From NCBI GenBank assembly GCA_034509735.1, contig JACGWO010000003.1, forward strand, positions 1,798,001-1,862,000: a stretch of 64,000 nt of DNA, read 5' to 3'. Position numbers and translations under genes: made by a program. This stretch comes from Sesamum alatum. Lineage: Eukaryota > Streptophyta > Magnoliopsida > Lamiales > Pedaliaceae. This document shows, piece after piece, positions 44,965 to 56,950 of the stretch. Numbering within the stretch: position 1 is the stretch's first letter; every line of letters begins with the position of its first letter. The notes under the pieces are model-generated. The model saw only the letters and a program-made list of their open reading frames with translations. It was not told where the DNA came from and ran no database searches.

Positions 44965-45485
44965 CTAGTTTGTACCTATCGAGTCCATCTCAGATTTCAT
45001 GCCCTCAAGCCACTTATCCGAATCGATGTCCGACATCGCTTCTCCGTACGTCTTTGGATCATTATCCAACTCACCGGTCAGGTCCATAAATCCATACCTA
45101 TCAGGTGTATGGGATACTCTGGCCAACCTATGGAGGACTGGAACATTATTAGTGGGAACTACCGGCTCAGATATCACTGCCGTCTCATGGGGTACCTCAC
45201 TTGATTCCTCAAGGAGTACCTCATCGCGTCGACTATCTGATGGAAAACCCTTTTCCAAGAACACTGGGTTTCGCAAGACAAAAACCTTTTGCTCGGAGGG
45301 ATCATAGAAATAATACCGCGTAGTTTCTTTCGGATAGCCGATGAACCTGTATAAACTAGACCTCGAGTCCAATTTATCTCCCACTGATCTCTTGACATAT
45401 GCGGGGCAACCCCACACTTTCAAGTATTTGTAGGAGGCAGGCTTGCCATGCCATATCTCATATGGCATCTGGGATATCTTCTTAG
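44965..45485 (-). pseudogene. Element C integrase C-terminus and linker
   Basis: Reads YEIWHGKPASYKYLKVWGC, then AYVKRSVGDKLDSRSSLYRF and YFYDPSEQKVFVLRNPVFLE. The linker to RT ends in EMDSIGTN. The upstream part of the integrase is cut off by solo LTR F at 45486; the first codons of the frame that reads into F are LTR-derived. Confidence 0.88.
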
Positions 45486-46937
45486 TGTTAGAATAGGTGA
45501 CCATATAGCCAATCTTGGCGGGCAAAATGTAACCTATGTCTATATAATTTCAGTGTTTTGATAAACTATTAATGAATAAGGAAGTGACATTCATTCTGGC
45601 ATTACTTTGTTTGCGTTCACTTTACTGCTTCATATCTATCTATTCACTACGCAAACAAAGCCCACGGACTGAGAACTTATTTCAGGGACTGGGACTATGC
45701 TTGGAGGTAGGTCCCATGAAATCAGTCTCGCCGAATCAGTCCCGGAAACCTCCAAGTCAAGGAATCTCGAAATTGGTACCCCGAAATTCCTCTTGAGACT
45801 TGCACTAAGCATCTGCTGTCGTATTTCATCGACGGGTGACGAAGGTTGTCTAAGCACTGTTAGTGGTTAGCTTGCTAGGGAGCAGCTGACTGAGTGATTG
45901 GCGGGAACCGTCTTACGGAGGACCTTGAGTAGGGTCAGCAAGGGTATGACGTGTATTCCTGGTTCCAACAGTACAGGCCAAGTCCTTTGACTTGAGGAAC
46001 TGCTGAGTTTACCTGTATATCAGGTCTGTATCTTAGATATGGTGAGAGATTGCCAAGAAGCACTTGAGTAGTCATAAGCCATGTCTAGTGCAGCTCTGGT
46101 GTACAGAGTGACAGTTGTTTCTAAGAAAGGATCTGTCTCCTGTCAAAGGCATTGACAGTTGAGTCTCACGTATGCTCTGTGTCTTGTCCCCAAAATCTGT
46201 GGCCACAGTAACTGAACAGAAGGGAAGGTTTCCCTTGCGGCGTTTAGTAAGGACAGACCGACACTTAGGTCCAAAATGGGTACCTGCATTTTTCGTGCCC
46301 TAGACCCTAAGTGGTGAGACCGTAGACAGAAGGACAAGTGTGCTATTAGAGCCTAAATGTTCATCCCCGAAATTTCACCTAGTCTCTAGTGCCATGGACC
46401 GTTGCTAGATGGCCACCCATGGTAACGGACGGATTCCAGGAATCCGACCAAGTCTAGCTGAAAAGGTGAACCTAAAGAGTCACACACAATCCACACACAC
46501 TAACTATTTAATTTAGAATTTAAATATTGGAGAAAAGGAATGATTAAATTTGAATTTAATCGGGTCCTTTATTTTCTTGGAGAATTAATTCCTTTTATTT
46601 GATAAAAGGGATTAATCTAATAAATTAGATTTATTAGAGGATTAATTTAATGACCTTAGAATAAATATTTATATTTATTATATTTATTTATTTGGCCTTT
46701 GGAATATTTAATAGGATTTAAATATTCTATTAAATTAAATTAATGGTTGAGATGGAAAGAGAGAGATGAATGGCTAGGATTGATTTGACTAGGTCAAACG
46801 CTACTTTGACTAGGACTTTGACTAGGTCTTGGACCTAGTCAAAATAGACCTCTTTAGAGTTGGAGTTTAAAGAGGATTAAACTCCTCCTCTGTATATAGC
46901 CCTAGCCTTTCACTATTTGATAGATGATGAAACTCCA

Positions 46938-46969
<32 letters not shown>

Positions 46970-47492
46970 TCGCCTCTCTCCTCTCTACCTCTCGTCCGCC
47001 CACTCTCTCTCTCTCACAAGAAAATATTTTCTTATTCTTTTGTTCTTGGAACAATCGAACTTAGGAGAATTAATACCGTTAACTAATAACGTGTGATTAA
47101 TTCATCCTCTCCAAAATCATACTTGTTCGTTTGCTAGCACGACGTGCAAGATACGTGGGTGGATTGCGTGTTACAATTTGGAGAATCTCACGTACGAGAT
47201 TTGGTGCAAAACGGGGAACAACGCGAATACCGGTTTAGAAGACGAAAACAACAATCGGTAGGTTCCGATTTAATTTTTCGTCCCTCTTATTTTTAATCCT
47301 GTGGCCTCCATGATTTCCATGATTTTTTTATGCTTTTAATTCATGAGATACACCAAACGCCCGGGAACTTCAAGGGTACACCCCTTGAACGTGTTCTTTT
47401 ACTTAATTAAAAGCATGCTTTAATTTTGTATTTAATTTTATACCGCTGCTTTCGTATTCGCGCTATTTCCCGAGACGATCCACACTCTTTCA
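45486..47492 (+). mobile_element. Solo copia LTR F (D family), plus orientation
   Basis: A 2007-bp LTR starting TGTTAGAATAGG and ending CTCTTTCA, with no internal region. It is flanked by cttag (45481-45485) and cttaa (47493-47497), a 5-bp duplication with one mismatch. It interrupts the integrase of element C and aligns to the LTRs of D in opposite orientation. It has a (CA)n run near 46938-46963 and a TATA at 46893-46898. Confidence 0.93.
46784..46898 (+). promoter_or_regulatory. LTR F promoter with W-box-core cluster
   Basis: TTTGAC occurs at 46784, 46805 and 46817, and its complement GTCAAA at 46793 and 46838. All lie 50-110 bp upstream of TATATA (46893-46898). The motifs are embedded in repeated gactaggtc units that are mutually inverted. 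TTGAC is the core recognised by WRKY factors; function here is inference. Confidence 0.6.
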
Positions 47493-47497
47493 CTTAA

Positions 47498-48350
47498 ATG
47501 GTGCCAAGTTCAAAACTTTGGCCACCGTCTCAAGAGCGTATCCCCAAAGGATAAGGGAGTTCGGTAAAAAACTCATCATGGATCGGACCATGTCCAACAA
47601 GGTCCGATTCCTCCTTTCAGACACACCATTGAGCTGTGGTGTTTTAGGAGGGGTCCACTGAGAGAGAATCCCATTCTCTTTTAGGTAATCAGTAAACTCA
47701 CCACTCAAATACTCTCCACCTCGATCCGACCGAAGGGCTTTTGATCTTTCGACCGGTTGGTTCTCTACTTCAAGTCTGTATTCCTTAAACCTTCCAAAGG
47801 CTTCAGACTTGTACCTCATCAGGTAAACATTACCATACCGTGAGCGATCATCAGTAAAGGTTATGAAGTACATGTACCCACCTCTAGCCTGAGTATTTAG
47901 TGGACCACAGACGTCCGTATGGATCAAATCCAACAGACCGTTGGCTAGCGTACTTTGTCCAACAAATGGCTTCTTGGTCATCTTTCCCTTCAGACAGGAT
48001 TCGCAGGTCGGTAGGTTGTCCAAATTGTCTATTTCTAGACTCTTTGAGTCCACCAACCTTCTTATCCTATCTTTGAGATATGACCTAACCTCGATGCCAT
48101 ATCTGTACGTCATTGTGATTATCCCATTTTTGTTTGTGTTCCGCAGTCATAATCCAATTAGACTGTTGAAGTATGTATAGACAGTTTACCAATGTACCAA
48201 GCAAATGAGAAATACCATTCTTAATAATGAAAAAAACCATTTTTATTGATGGTAAATGAATATCCTCTTTGTCAAGGACCGGGATAGATACAATATTTTT
48301 AATTATGCTAGGTACATAGAAACAGTTGTTCAGTACAATTTCTAACATGA
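47498..48350 (-). pseudogene. Element C integrase core and pre-integrase
   Basis: 47490-48113 covers RIRRLVDSKSLEIDNLDNLP, CESCLKGKMTKKPFVGQ, HTDVCGPLNTQARGG, SDRGGEYLSGEF and NGVSERRNRTLLDM, so all three catalytic acids are present. A shift near 47760 and another near 47550 alter parts of it. 48085-48348 holds the pre-integrase N-terminal part. Confidence 0.88.
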
Positions 48351-48505
48351 CTACTAATGGCTAACTCCATTGATCCTACGGCTTGCGCAGCAAACGGCCT
48401 TGCCACGCTTAGCCTCAGGATCATCTTATCCTTTGTTAGCTTTTTGCTTCTTTGCAGTGCCTGCAAATCATTGTAGATGTGAGCACCACACCCGGTATCC
48501 AATAC
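48308..48505 (-). pseudogene. Element C protease
   Basis: Begins at MDTGCGAHIYNDLQALQRSK, with the DTG catalytic motif intact. It is separated from gag by a stop (ata ggt replaced codon just before MDTGC), and a shift after about residue 40 breaks the rest. Confidence 0.8.
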
Positions 48506-49122
48506 CTATGAAGCAGAATTAGGTATCATGTTTACTTCAACCACAAACATACCTGGGTTGGAGAGGAGTTGTGGGCACTCCCTTTTCCAATGCCCCTTTC
48601 CTTGGCAATGCATGCAGACATCATTTGCCTTGGACTGCTGAGAACCACAGGCCTTCCCTTTCCCTTTGCCCATCCCCACCGGGGCAAGAGGGGGCGCCTG
48701 GAGCGCGAGCAGGGCCGCAACCGTCTTCCCTTTTCCCTTCTTCCTCTTCCAGCGTCTGGCCCTCTTGCCATTCGCCTTGGAGGTCGAAGCCTCTCCTATC
48801 AATATCGCCGGCGCCGACTTATGGTTTGTTGTCTCATATTGGACCAACATGTTCATCAACTCATGAATAGACTTCTCAAGTCCGTTCATGTTGTAGTTTA
48901 CAACAACGGGTCATAGGACGGAGGAAGCAACTGGAGGATCACGTCAATGTATGTGTCATTGTTAAGCCCAGCTTTAAGGTCCTCGAGTTTCTCCACTAGG
49001 GCGAGCATCTTAATCCCATGACTTTGTACAGACAACCTTCAGCAAGCTTGGTGGCAAAGAATGCTTTTGTGGTGGCATATCTAATATGCCTATCTAGAAC
49101 CGCATAAACCTCGCTCATGTGG
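48506..49122 (-). pseudogene. Element C gag, C-terminal and middle parts
   Basis: 48506-48889 reads NGLEKSIHELMNMLVQYETT, a basic tract and an intact knuckle CMHCQGKGHWKREC. The middle part upstream (48890-49122) is in shifted frames. It stops at tgtgg, where element D entered, and resumes at 58688. Confidence 0.85.
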
Positions 49123-51143
49123 TGAAAGAAAATCCGGTGGATCGTCCCGGGAATTGCGTGAATGCGGAAGCGCCGTAAAAATGAACATATTAAAATTTAC
49201 AAAATAATAGGCATGCTTTTAATTTAAAGAACACGCTCAAGGGTGTGCCCTTGAGGTTCCCGGGGCGTTCGGTGTATCTCATGATCATTAAAATAATTAA
49301 ATAAATCATGGAGGCCATAGAGTTTGAAAAAATAAAGAGGGACGAAAATCTTTAAACGAGACCTACCCGTTGTCGTTTTCGTCTTCAACTGCTACTCGCG
49401 TTGTTCCCCGTTTTGCACCAAGACCTCGTTCTTGAGATCCTCCAAATCGTAACACACGATCCACCCACGTATCTTGCACGTCGTGCTAGCAACGAACAAG
49501 TATATTTTTTGGAGTGGACGAATCAATAACTCGTTATCAATTAACGGTATTGGTTCGTCTAAGTTCTTGATGTTCCAAGAACAAAAAGAACAAAAGAAAA
49601 AATATATTTTCTTGCTAGAGAAAGAGAGAGGGGCGGACGAGAGGTAGGAGAGGGGGAGAGTGTGTGTTGTGTGTGTGTTTCAAGAATCATCAATCTCTTA
49701 AATGTTGGAAGCTAGGGGTTATATAGAGGAAGAGTTTAATCATCTTTAAACTCAAACTCTAAGTAACCTAATTTGACTAGGATTTTGACCTAGTCAAAGT
49801 CCTAGTCAAACTAGTATTTGACCTAGTCAAACGAATCCTAGCCTTCCATCTCCCCTTTCCATCTCAACCGTTGATTTTAATTTAATGGAATATTTAAATC
49901 CTATTAAATATTCCAAAAGGCTAAAAGAATAAATATAATATAATAAATAAATATTATAATTTATTCTAAGCCCATTAAATCAACCCTTTTAATAAATCCT
50001 ATTTATTAATTTAATTCTCTTTAACAAATAGAAGGAATTAATTTCTCCAAGAAAATATAGGACCCGATTAAATCTAATTTAATCATTCCTTTACTCCAAT
50101 ATTTAATTCTAAATTAAATACTAAGTGTGTGTGTGGATAGTGTGTGACTCTTAGGTTCACCATTCAGCTAGACTTTGGTCGGATTCCTAGAATCCGTCCG
50201 TTACCATGGGTGGCCATCTAGCAACGGTCCATGGCACTAGAGACTAGGTGAAATTTTCGGGGATGAACATTTAGGCTCTAAACAGTACACTTGTCCTTCT
50301 GTCTTCGGTCTCATCACTTAGGGTCTAGGGCACGGAAAATGCAGGTACCCATTTTGGACCTAAGTGTCGGTCTGTCCTCACCAAACGCCGCAAGGGAAAC
50401 CTTTTCCCTTCTGTTCAGTCACTTGTGGCCACAGATTTCAGGGACAAGACACAGAGCATATATGAGACTCAACTGTCAACACCTTTTTGACAGGAGACAG
50501 ATCCTTTCTTGGAAACTACTGTCACTTTGTACACCTGAGCTGCACTAGACATGGCTTATGACTACTCAAGACTATTTTGGCAATCTCTCACCATATCTAA
50601 GATACAGACCTGATGTATAGGTAAACTCAGCAGTTCCTCAAGTCAAAGGACTTGGCCTGTACCGTTGGAACCGGGAATACACGTCATACCTTGCTGACCA
50701 TACTCAAGGCCCTCCGTAAGACGGTTCCCGCGAGTCACCTCAGCCAGCTGCTTCCTAGCAAGCTGACCCACTAACACTGCTTAGACGACCTTCGTCACCC
50801 GTCGATGAAATACGACAGCAGATGCTTAGTGCAAGTCTCAAAGGAAATCCCGGTACCATTTTCGGATTCCTTGACTTGGAGATTTCCGGACTGATTCGGT
50901 GAGACTGATTTCATGGACCTACCTCCAAGCGTAGTCCCAGTCCCCGAAAACGTTACTCAGTCCGTGGGCTTTGTTTGCGTAGTGAACAGAAATGTAAATG
51001 CAGATAAGTGAACGTAAACAAAGTATTGCCATATGAATTTTCACTTCTTTATTCATAAATATTTTATCAAATACTAAAGAATTGTCTAGACATAGGTTAC
51101 ATATTCCTGCCAAAATTGGCTTACATGGTCACCTATTCTAACA
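49123..51143 (-). repeat. 3' LTR of element D
   Basis: 2021 bp, begins (plus strand) tgaaagaaaatccggtgg and ends ctattctaaca at the polypurine stretch. It contains a W-box-core cluster (about 49768-49835) and a minus-strand TATA (49719-49725), arranged as in LTR F. Confidence 0.95.
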
Positions 51144-51157
51144 ATCTCCCACTTGAC

Positions 51158-52055
51158 CTTTAAAGCCAATTGCCCATATGCTTAATCCCCATCTTCTCAA
51201 GATGTTGCGTATGAGCGCTCTGCGACATAGGCTTTGTCAGCGGGTCTGCTGTGTTGTCTGCTGAGTTGACTCGGTCCATCCAGACGTCACCTCTTTCCTA
51301 CCATTTCTCTAAGAAGATGGTAGCGTCTAAGAATATGTTTGGAACGGTGATGAGATCTCGGTTCCTTTGCTTGCGCTATAGCGCCGTTGTTATCACAGAA
51401 AGATGACAACGGGCTCGGCGATGCTAGGCACCACACCCAACTCTTGGATGTAGTTTCTCATCCAAACCGCTTCCTTAGCAGCTTCTGAAGCTGCTATGTA
51501 TTTAGCCTCTGTGGTGGAGTCAGCAATGGTTGCTTGCTTGGAACTTTTCCAAGCTACTACTCCTCCATTGAGTTTGAATACGTACCCCGATTGAGACTTG
51601 GCATCACCGTCATCAGACTGGAAGCTAGCGTCGCTAAAGCCTTCCAGAATTAGTTCTCCATTGCCATAGACTAGGAACATTTCCTTAGTCCTTCTTAGGT
51701 ACTTAAGGATGCCCTTAACAGCATTCCAATGTGCCTCTCCTGCGCAGGACTGATATCTGCTTGTCACGCTCAAAGCGTACGCAATGTCAGGCCTAGTGCA
51801 GTGGACCGCATATTGTATGCTACCTACGGCGGAGGCATAGGGGATGACCTTCATCCTTTCAAGTTCCTCATCAGTCTGTGGGGACTCTTTCTTGGATAAC
51901 TTGATCCCATGCCTCATTGGAAGGAATCCTCGTTTGGAGTTGTCCATTCGATATCTCTTTAGGACTTTCTCCATATACGAGTTTTGGGTGAGTCCTAACA
52001 TCCTTTTAGATCTGTCCCTGACAATCTGGATGCCTAGGATGTAGGAGGGCTTCAC
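51158..52055 (-). pseudogene. Element D RT C-terminus and RNase H
   Basis: 220 open codons at 51393-52055: SYILGIQIVRDRSKRMLGLT, CTRPDIAYALSVTSRYQSCA, SDASFQSDDGDAKSQSGYVF, then SSKQATIADSTTEAKYIAAS. The RNase H C-terminus (DNNGA.., DPL..) follows after a shift near 51400. This is one of the best preserved stretches in the nest. Confidence 0.9.
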
Positions 52056-52751
52056 CCAAGTCCTTCATGGAAAAACTGAGTTGACAACCATGCTTTTGTG
52101 TTTCCTAACATTCTGACGTCATTACCAATGAGCAGAATGTCATCCACATAAAGCACTAGGAACACTATTGAGCTCCCACTGACCTTCTTGTATACACAAG
52201 GGTCGGATTCGTTTTTGATGAAGTCATAACCCCGTATTACTTCATCAAATCGAATGTTCCAACTTCGAGAGGCTTGTTTGAGGCCATAGATGGACTTCTG
52301 GAGGCGACAGACTTTCTGTTCTTCTCCAGTGACCGTGAAACCCTACGGCTGATCCATATAGATCTCTTCTTCAACGAAAACCGTTGAGGAAGGCCGTTTT
52401 CACGTCCATCTGCCATATCTCATAGTCATACCATGCTGCTATGGCGAGCAGAATCCGAATGGACTTAGCCATGGCTACTGGCGAGTAGGTATCCTCAAAA
52501 TCGACCCCGGGTCGTTGAGTGTATCCCTTAGCTACAAGCCTAGCCTTAAAGGTTGTGACTTCTCCATCAACGCCAAGTTTGCGCTTGTAGACCCACTTAC
52601 AGCCTACTGGCTTAACACCTTTCGGTGGATCTACAAGACTCCAGACTTGGTTCTCGCTCATGGAGTCCATTTCGGCTTTCATGGCCTCAAGCCATTTCCC
52701 GGAGTCGATGTCAGACATCGCTTCTCCATAAGTCTTAGGATCGTTATCCAA
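52056..52751 (-). pseudogene. Element D reverse transcriptase core
   Basis: 52371-52751 has EMDSMSENQVWSLVDPPKGV, VYKRKLGVDGEVTTFKARLV and WQMDVKTAFLNGF. A shift near 52375 and a stop separate this from the YVDD region at about 52130-52165. Confidence 0.9.
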
Positions 52752-53296
52752 AGATCGGTCGCACCTAGAAAGCCATATCTCATTGGAGGTCTGGACTCTC
52801 TAGTGGACCTACGGAGAACGGGAACGTCAGTGGTGACTGTGGGGCGCTGACTGTATCGGAGCCGGTGGTTCAGGAACCGGGGCTGGCTGTTCCTGAGGCT
52901 GTCCTTCATGCCTAGCACGTTGGACTTCTCGAGGTTGGTCAGCCCTTCGGCTGTTAATCCTGAATCCTTTAAGTGAGGGTTCCGCGGCTTCTTCTGATGG
53001 CTGGATTCCATCACTTGATTCCTCAAGGATCAGCTCATCAGGTTGGATATCCTCCGGGAAGCCTTGCTCCAAGAATACTGCATTTCTTGAAACAAACACC
53101 TTTTGTTCCAAGGGGTCATAAAAGTAATAACCCGCAGTTTCTTTAGGGTATCCAACGAACCTACATAAGCTAGACCTAGATTCTAACTTATCTCCCACTA
53201 ACCTCTTGACGTATGCGGGGCTACCCCACACTTTCAAGTAGTTGTAGGATGCAGGCTTGCCGTGCCATATCTCATATGGCGTTTTGGGTCAATGTG
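52752..53296 (-). pseudogene. Element D integrase C-terminus and linker
   Basis: 52827-53237 reads MKVWGSPAYVKRLVGDKLES, GYYFYDPLEQKVFVSRNAVF, then an acidic linker. The 52679-53026 frame continues the linker after a shift. Confidence 0.85.
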
Positions 53297-54104
53297 CTAG
53301 TAGGCGCCAAATTCAATAATTTGGCCGCCGTTTCTAATGCATAGCCCCAAAACGATAAGGGCAATTTGGTAAAACTCATCATGGACCGAACCATGTCCAA
53401 ACAGGGTTCGATTCCTCCTTTCAGAGACACTATTTAACTGCGGTGTTCCTGGAGGTGTCCATTCTGATATTATACCATATTCTTTTAGATAATCTAGGAA
53501 CTCCGTACTAAGGTATTCACCGCCTCGGTCCGACCGAAGGATTTTAATTTTGCAGTTGGTTTGGTTCTCCACTTCAAGTCTGAATTCTTTAAACCTCTCA
53601 AGAGCTTCAGACTTGTACCTCATCAGGTAAACATAACCATACTGTGAATGATTATCGATGAAGGTTATGAAGTACGAGAACCCACCTCGGGCCTGCGTCC
53701 TTAGTGGTCCACATACGTCTGTATGGACCAAGTCCAACAGACTTGTGGCAAGCCTGCTTTGTCCTACAAAGGGCCTCTTGGTCATTTTTCCCTCTTAGAC
53801 AGGACTCACAAGTTGGTAGATCGCTCAAGTCCCCAATCTCTGGGTTCTTTGAGTCTACCAACCTTTTCATCCTATCTTGGGATGCGCGACCTAGTAGACT
53901 TGTGGCAAGCCTGTTTTGTCCTACAAGGGGCTTCTGGGTCATTTTCCTTCTTTAGACAAGATTGACAAGTTGGTAGCTCACTCAAGTCCCCTACCTCTAG
54001 GTTTCTTGAATCTACCAATCTTTCCATCCTGTCTTGGGATATGTGACCTAGCCCTGCGTGCCACAGTCGTGCGTTCCCGTTTATTATCTATTTTACGTTT
54101 GGAG
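53297..54104 (-). pseudogene. Element D integrase core with duplicated zinc-finger segment
   Basis: 53297-53785 has HTDVCGPLRTQARGGF, LRSDRGGEYLSTEF and NSVSERRNRTL, so the catalytic acids are kept. The segment encoding LVDSK...CESCLRGK...GQNRLATSLL occurs twice (53739-53895 and 53896-54052). The two copies differ at many positions. At about 54100 the sequence jumps to the gag knuckle region, and the protease is missing. Confidence 0.88.
53739..54052 (-). repeat. 157-bp tandem duplication in element D integrase
   Basis: Both units start agacttgtggcaagcctg and end near gacctag. They are clearly related but not near identical, so the second unit may come from another element copy by template switching and not from a recent local duplication. 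Confidence 0.85.
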
Positions 54105-54957
54105 AGGAGTTTTGGGGTTACTCCCTCTTCCAATGCCCTTTCTCATGGCAATTGATACATATGTCATATGCCCTCGACTGTTGCTTGGAGACAACCTTTC
54201 CCTTTCCTTTGCCTTTCCCTTCTTTGGCAATGGGAACACTCTTAGTGTTCGTAGTTGCTTTGACGGCCTTTACCTTCCCTTTCTTCTTCTTCCAACGTCC
54301 GGCACCCTTGCCTTTCGTGTTAGAAGTCGAAGCACCTCCAAACAATACCGAAGGCGTGGACTTCTTAGTCGTTGCCTCGTATTGCACCAACATATAGATC
54401 AACTCATGAATGCCCTTCTCAAGTGTGTTCATGTTGTAGTTGACGATAAATTGGTCAAAGGAGGGTGGGAGTGACTAAAGGATCACATCTATGTACGTTT
54501 CATTATCGAGACCTGCCTTTAGGTCCTCGAGCTTTTCCACCAGGGTAAGCATTTTAACCCTGTGCTCTTGTACAGAGGATCCTTCTGTCATTTTAGTTCC
54601 AAAGAACGCCTTGGTCGCGACATACCTAGTATGCCGGTCCGGGACTGCATAGCAATCCTTTAGGCGAGCCATAATGGAAGGGACATCGTCTAGCCTTTCA
54701 TACTGCTTCTGAATCTCATTGGTCATCGAGGCAAGTATGATGCTACGGACCTTCCGGTTATCCTTATGCCAAGTCTCGAACGTCTCATGTTCTTCTGGCG
54801 TGGATCCTTTCGGTAAGGTCCTAGGGAGAGGCTCGTCCATGACATAGCCTTGGTTTTCGTAATCTAGGACTATCCTGAGATTGCGCAACCAGTCGTTGTA
54901 GTTGGTTCCATTGAATTTGTTTGTCTCAAATATGGTTAATAGTGGGTTCTTAGACGT
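54105..54957 (-). pseudogene. Element D gag, start codon lost
   Basis: 54118-54432 has NTLEKGIHELIYMLVQYEAT, a basic tract and knuckle CINCHEKGHWKRE. 54475-54888 has MRNLRIVLDYENQGYVMDEP, RKVRSIILASMTNEIQKQYE and LVEKLEDLKAGLDNETYIDV. The two are split by one stop. The position of the gag ATG in A and B reads ACG here (54955-54957). Confidence 0.88.
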
Positions 54958-56937
54958 TTTGTAAACAGAACGCGGGATCAGCAGAAAATAAAAGATGGTG
55001 GTTTTGATAAAATAATTAAATGCATGGACTTTAGTTATTTAATCCTCCCACTATTTATACGAAAACACGGTACTCTCAAACGTGATTTTCGGGAAATCCT
55101 TTCCAAGTGGGCTTGGGATCCACAGCGATTTTTCCCATACCCCGCTTTTACGATTCGCATGGAAAAGATCCTGTGGGAGGTATTCCATACCATTCTCGTT
55201 CCACGAGATTCCCAAGATTATTGCCTCACCCTTTCACATGATCCCGAGGACTCCAAGCGAATCATGTTAATTGGGCGTTAGACCCAACCCAATCGACCGA
55301 GCCACGGACCTACTGGTACCCCCCACGACTCATAAGACAGGTAGCAGCAGCCCGCTTTTTGTTCATGACATAATGCAGCTTCCTTTAAGTACAATAACGT
55401 GCCACGACTCGTGAGACCACGCTATTGACCTAAAGCAGCTTCCTCACTATGCCATGGATTGGAAGGCATGGACAAACTCCTAGAGTTCATATCCACTTTG
55501 TCTAGGGTCTAATATTTTGACATTGGTCCAACCAATGTGAGAGTAAGTAATGACCGAGATCTCAAATAAATATCTACACATACATCCATAATGCGTAAAT
55601 AAACCATTCATAGCAGTTATACGATAAATAAATAATCCATTCATCCATCATCATAACCACATGCAAAATTAAAGCCTAGCACGCCCCTGTTGGATGATTA
55701 CGAGCCCGAATCCTATGCGATCCACTGAGCTCGCAGTGGATCTATGGTCAATCTAGGGTTGGTCCTATACTATTACATTAATAGTAACCCAATCATCATG
55801 CTGATGGGCGTTGGTCTCTTTTTCTCTTTCTTCACTTAATGGAAAACACCAAGGGGCCTCCCGTCTGGGCTCTCCATGTGGTCCTTCCTTCTTCTCCACC
55901 AATTACAAAAAGGAAACCTCACTCCTAGTCTACTCTCATTACATATTAAAAATTAGAAACCCCAGCGAAAACCCGGGGGGAGTACATAAGGAGGGAGGTA
56001 GAATGCCTTATTATTCCAATGCAACTAGAAAGAGAGAAGGAGAAAGCAGTAAAAGAGGCACACAGGCCCAACAGAAAATAAACCATACATCCGGTTTAGG
56101 GCTCGCGATCATCCATTTCCATCCAACACACATAATAACATGATCCAATCACATAATTACATAATACCAACAACATATGATTTCCAATCATAAATATCCA
56201 AAATAATTAATGAATATGTGCACAACGTGTGAAAAATAAAACACAAATATTGGCAATAATATTTTCTTGTTTTAGGAAAACCTTTCCTCATTATTTTAAG
56301 TAAAATAACCCCGGGATTCCGAATCCAATTTATTTTACTCCTAAAATAATGTCTTCATAATTAACGATTTTCGCGCAGGGCCCTAGCAGCAGCTCCGGCA
56401 CCCTGCCACGCCCCTGCGCGCGCAGGCACTACCTGGCCGGGCATGCCGGCAGGCCGCCGCGCGCGCAGGCTGGGGCCGGCCGTGCCGTGCGCAGTGCGCG
56501 CGTAGACGCGCGGCCTTGCGTGCGCAGTGCGCGCGCAGACACCCTTGTCTACGTGCGCGCGCGCCTAGAGGCGCTGCCCTGCGCGCGCGCGCCTGCACGC
56601 AGCCTTCCTGGCTGCGCGCTGCCCCCGCGCGGCCGGCTGGGCGGGCGCGCGCAGGCCTCCCTTGCCTGCGCGCGTCTGCCCTGCCGGCAGCGTGCGGCTG
56701 CACGCGGCCAGCCCTCCCGGCTGGCCGGCTGCGTCGTTTCACGTTTTTCGTTCAATTTTCCATCCCGTTTCCCAAGAAAAACAGAAAATCACCAACATTC
56801 ATAAATTCACACGAATCAAAAGCAATAAAATTGACATGCTTAAAATCAAGAACAATCAAGATTTAATAAAAAAACATGCCAATTTCACGTTTCATGCTTA
56901 TAACGCACATAAACCCTAGGCCTATACACCGAACCGG
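54958..56937 (-). other. Element D leader
   Basis: Noncoding, about 2 kb. It has palindrome copies at 55324-55334 (decayed: cacgactcata) and 55403-55413 (perfect) and a GC-rich block at about 56376-56735. The remainder is AT-rich with no gene. Confidence 0.85.
56376..56735 (-). other. Extended GC-rich block in element D leader
   Basis: About 360 bp of repeated gcgcgcgcaggc-like units and their complements, longer than in B and C. Long open frames on both strands here (R, A, P-rich) come from composition and are not evidence of genes. Confidence 0.85.
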
Positions 56938-56949
56938 GCTCTGATACCA
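56938..56949 (-). other. Element D primer-binding site
   Basis: Minus strand TGGTATCAGAGC, an exact match to the 3' end complement of plant initiator tRNA-Met, one base inside the LTR. Confidence 0.95.
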
Positions 56950-56950
56950 C

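Noticed and set aside
56383..56866. Long Arg/Ala/Pro-rich open frames on both strands
   Set aside because: They lie in the GC-rich leader block of element D. Such DNA has few stop codons in any frame. No domain, no start context and no conservation in the matching blocks of B and C.
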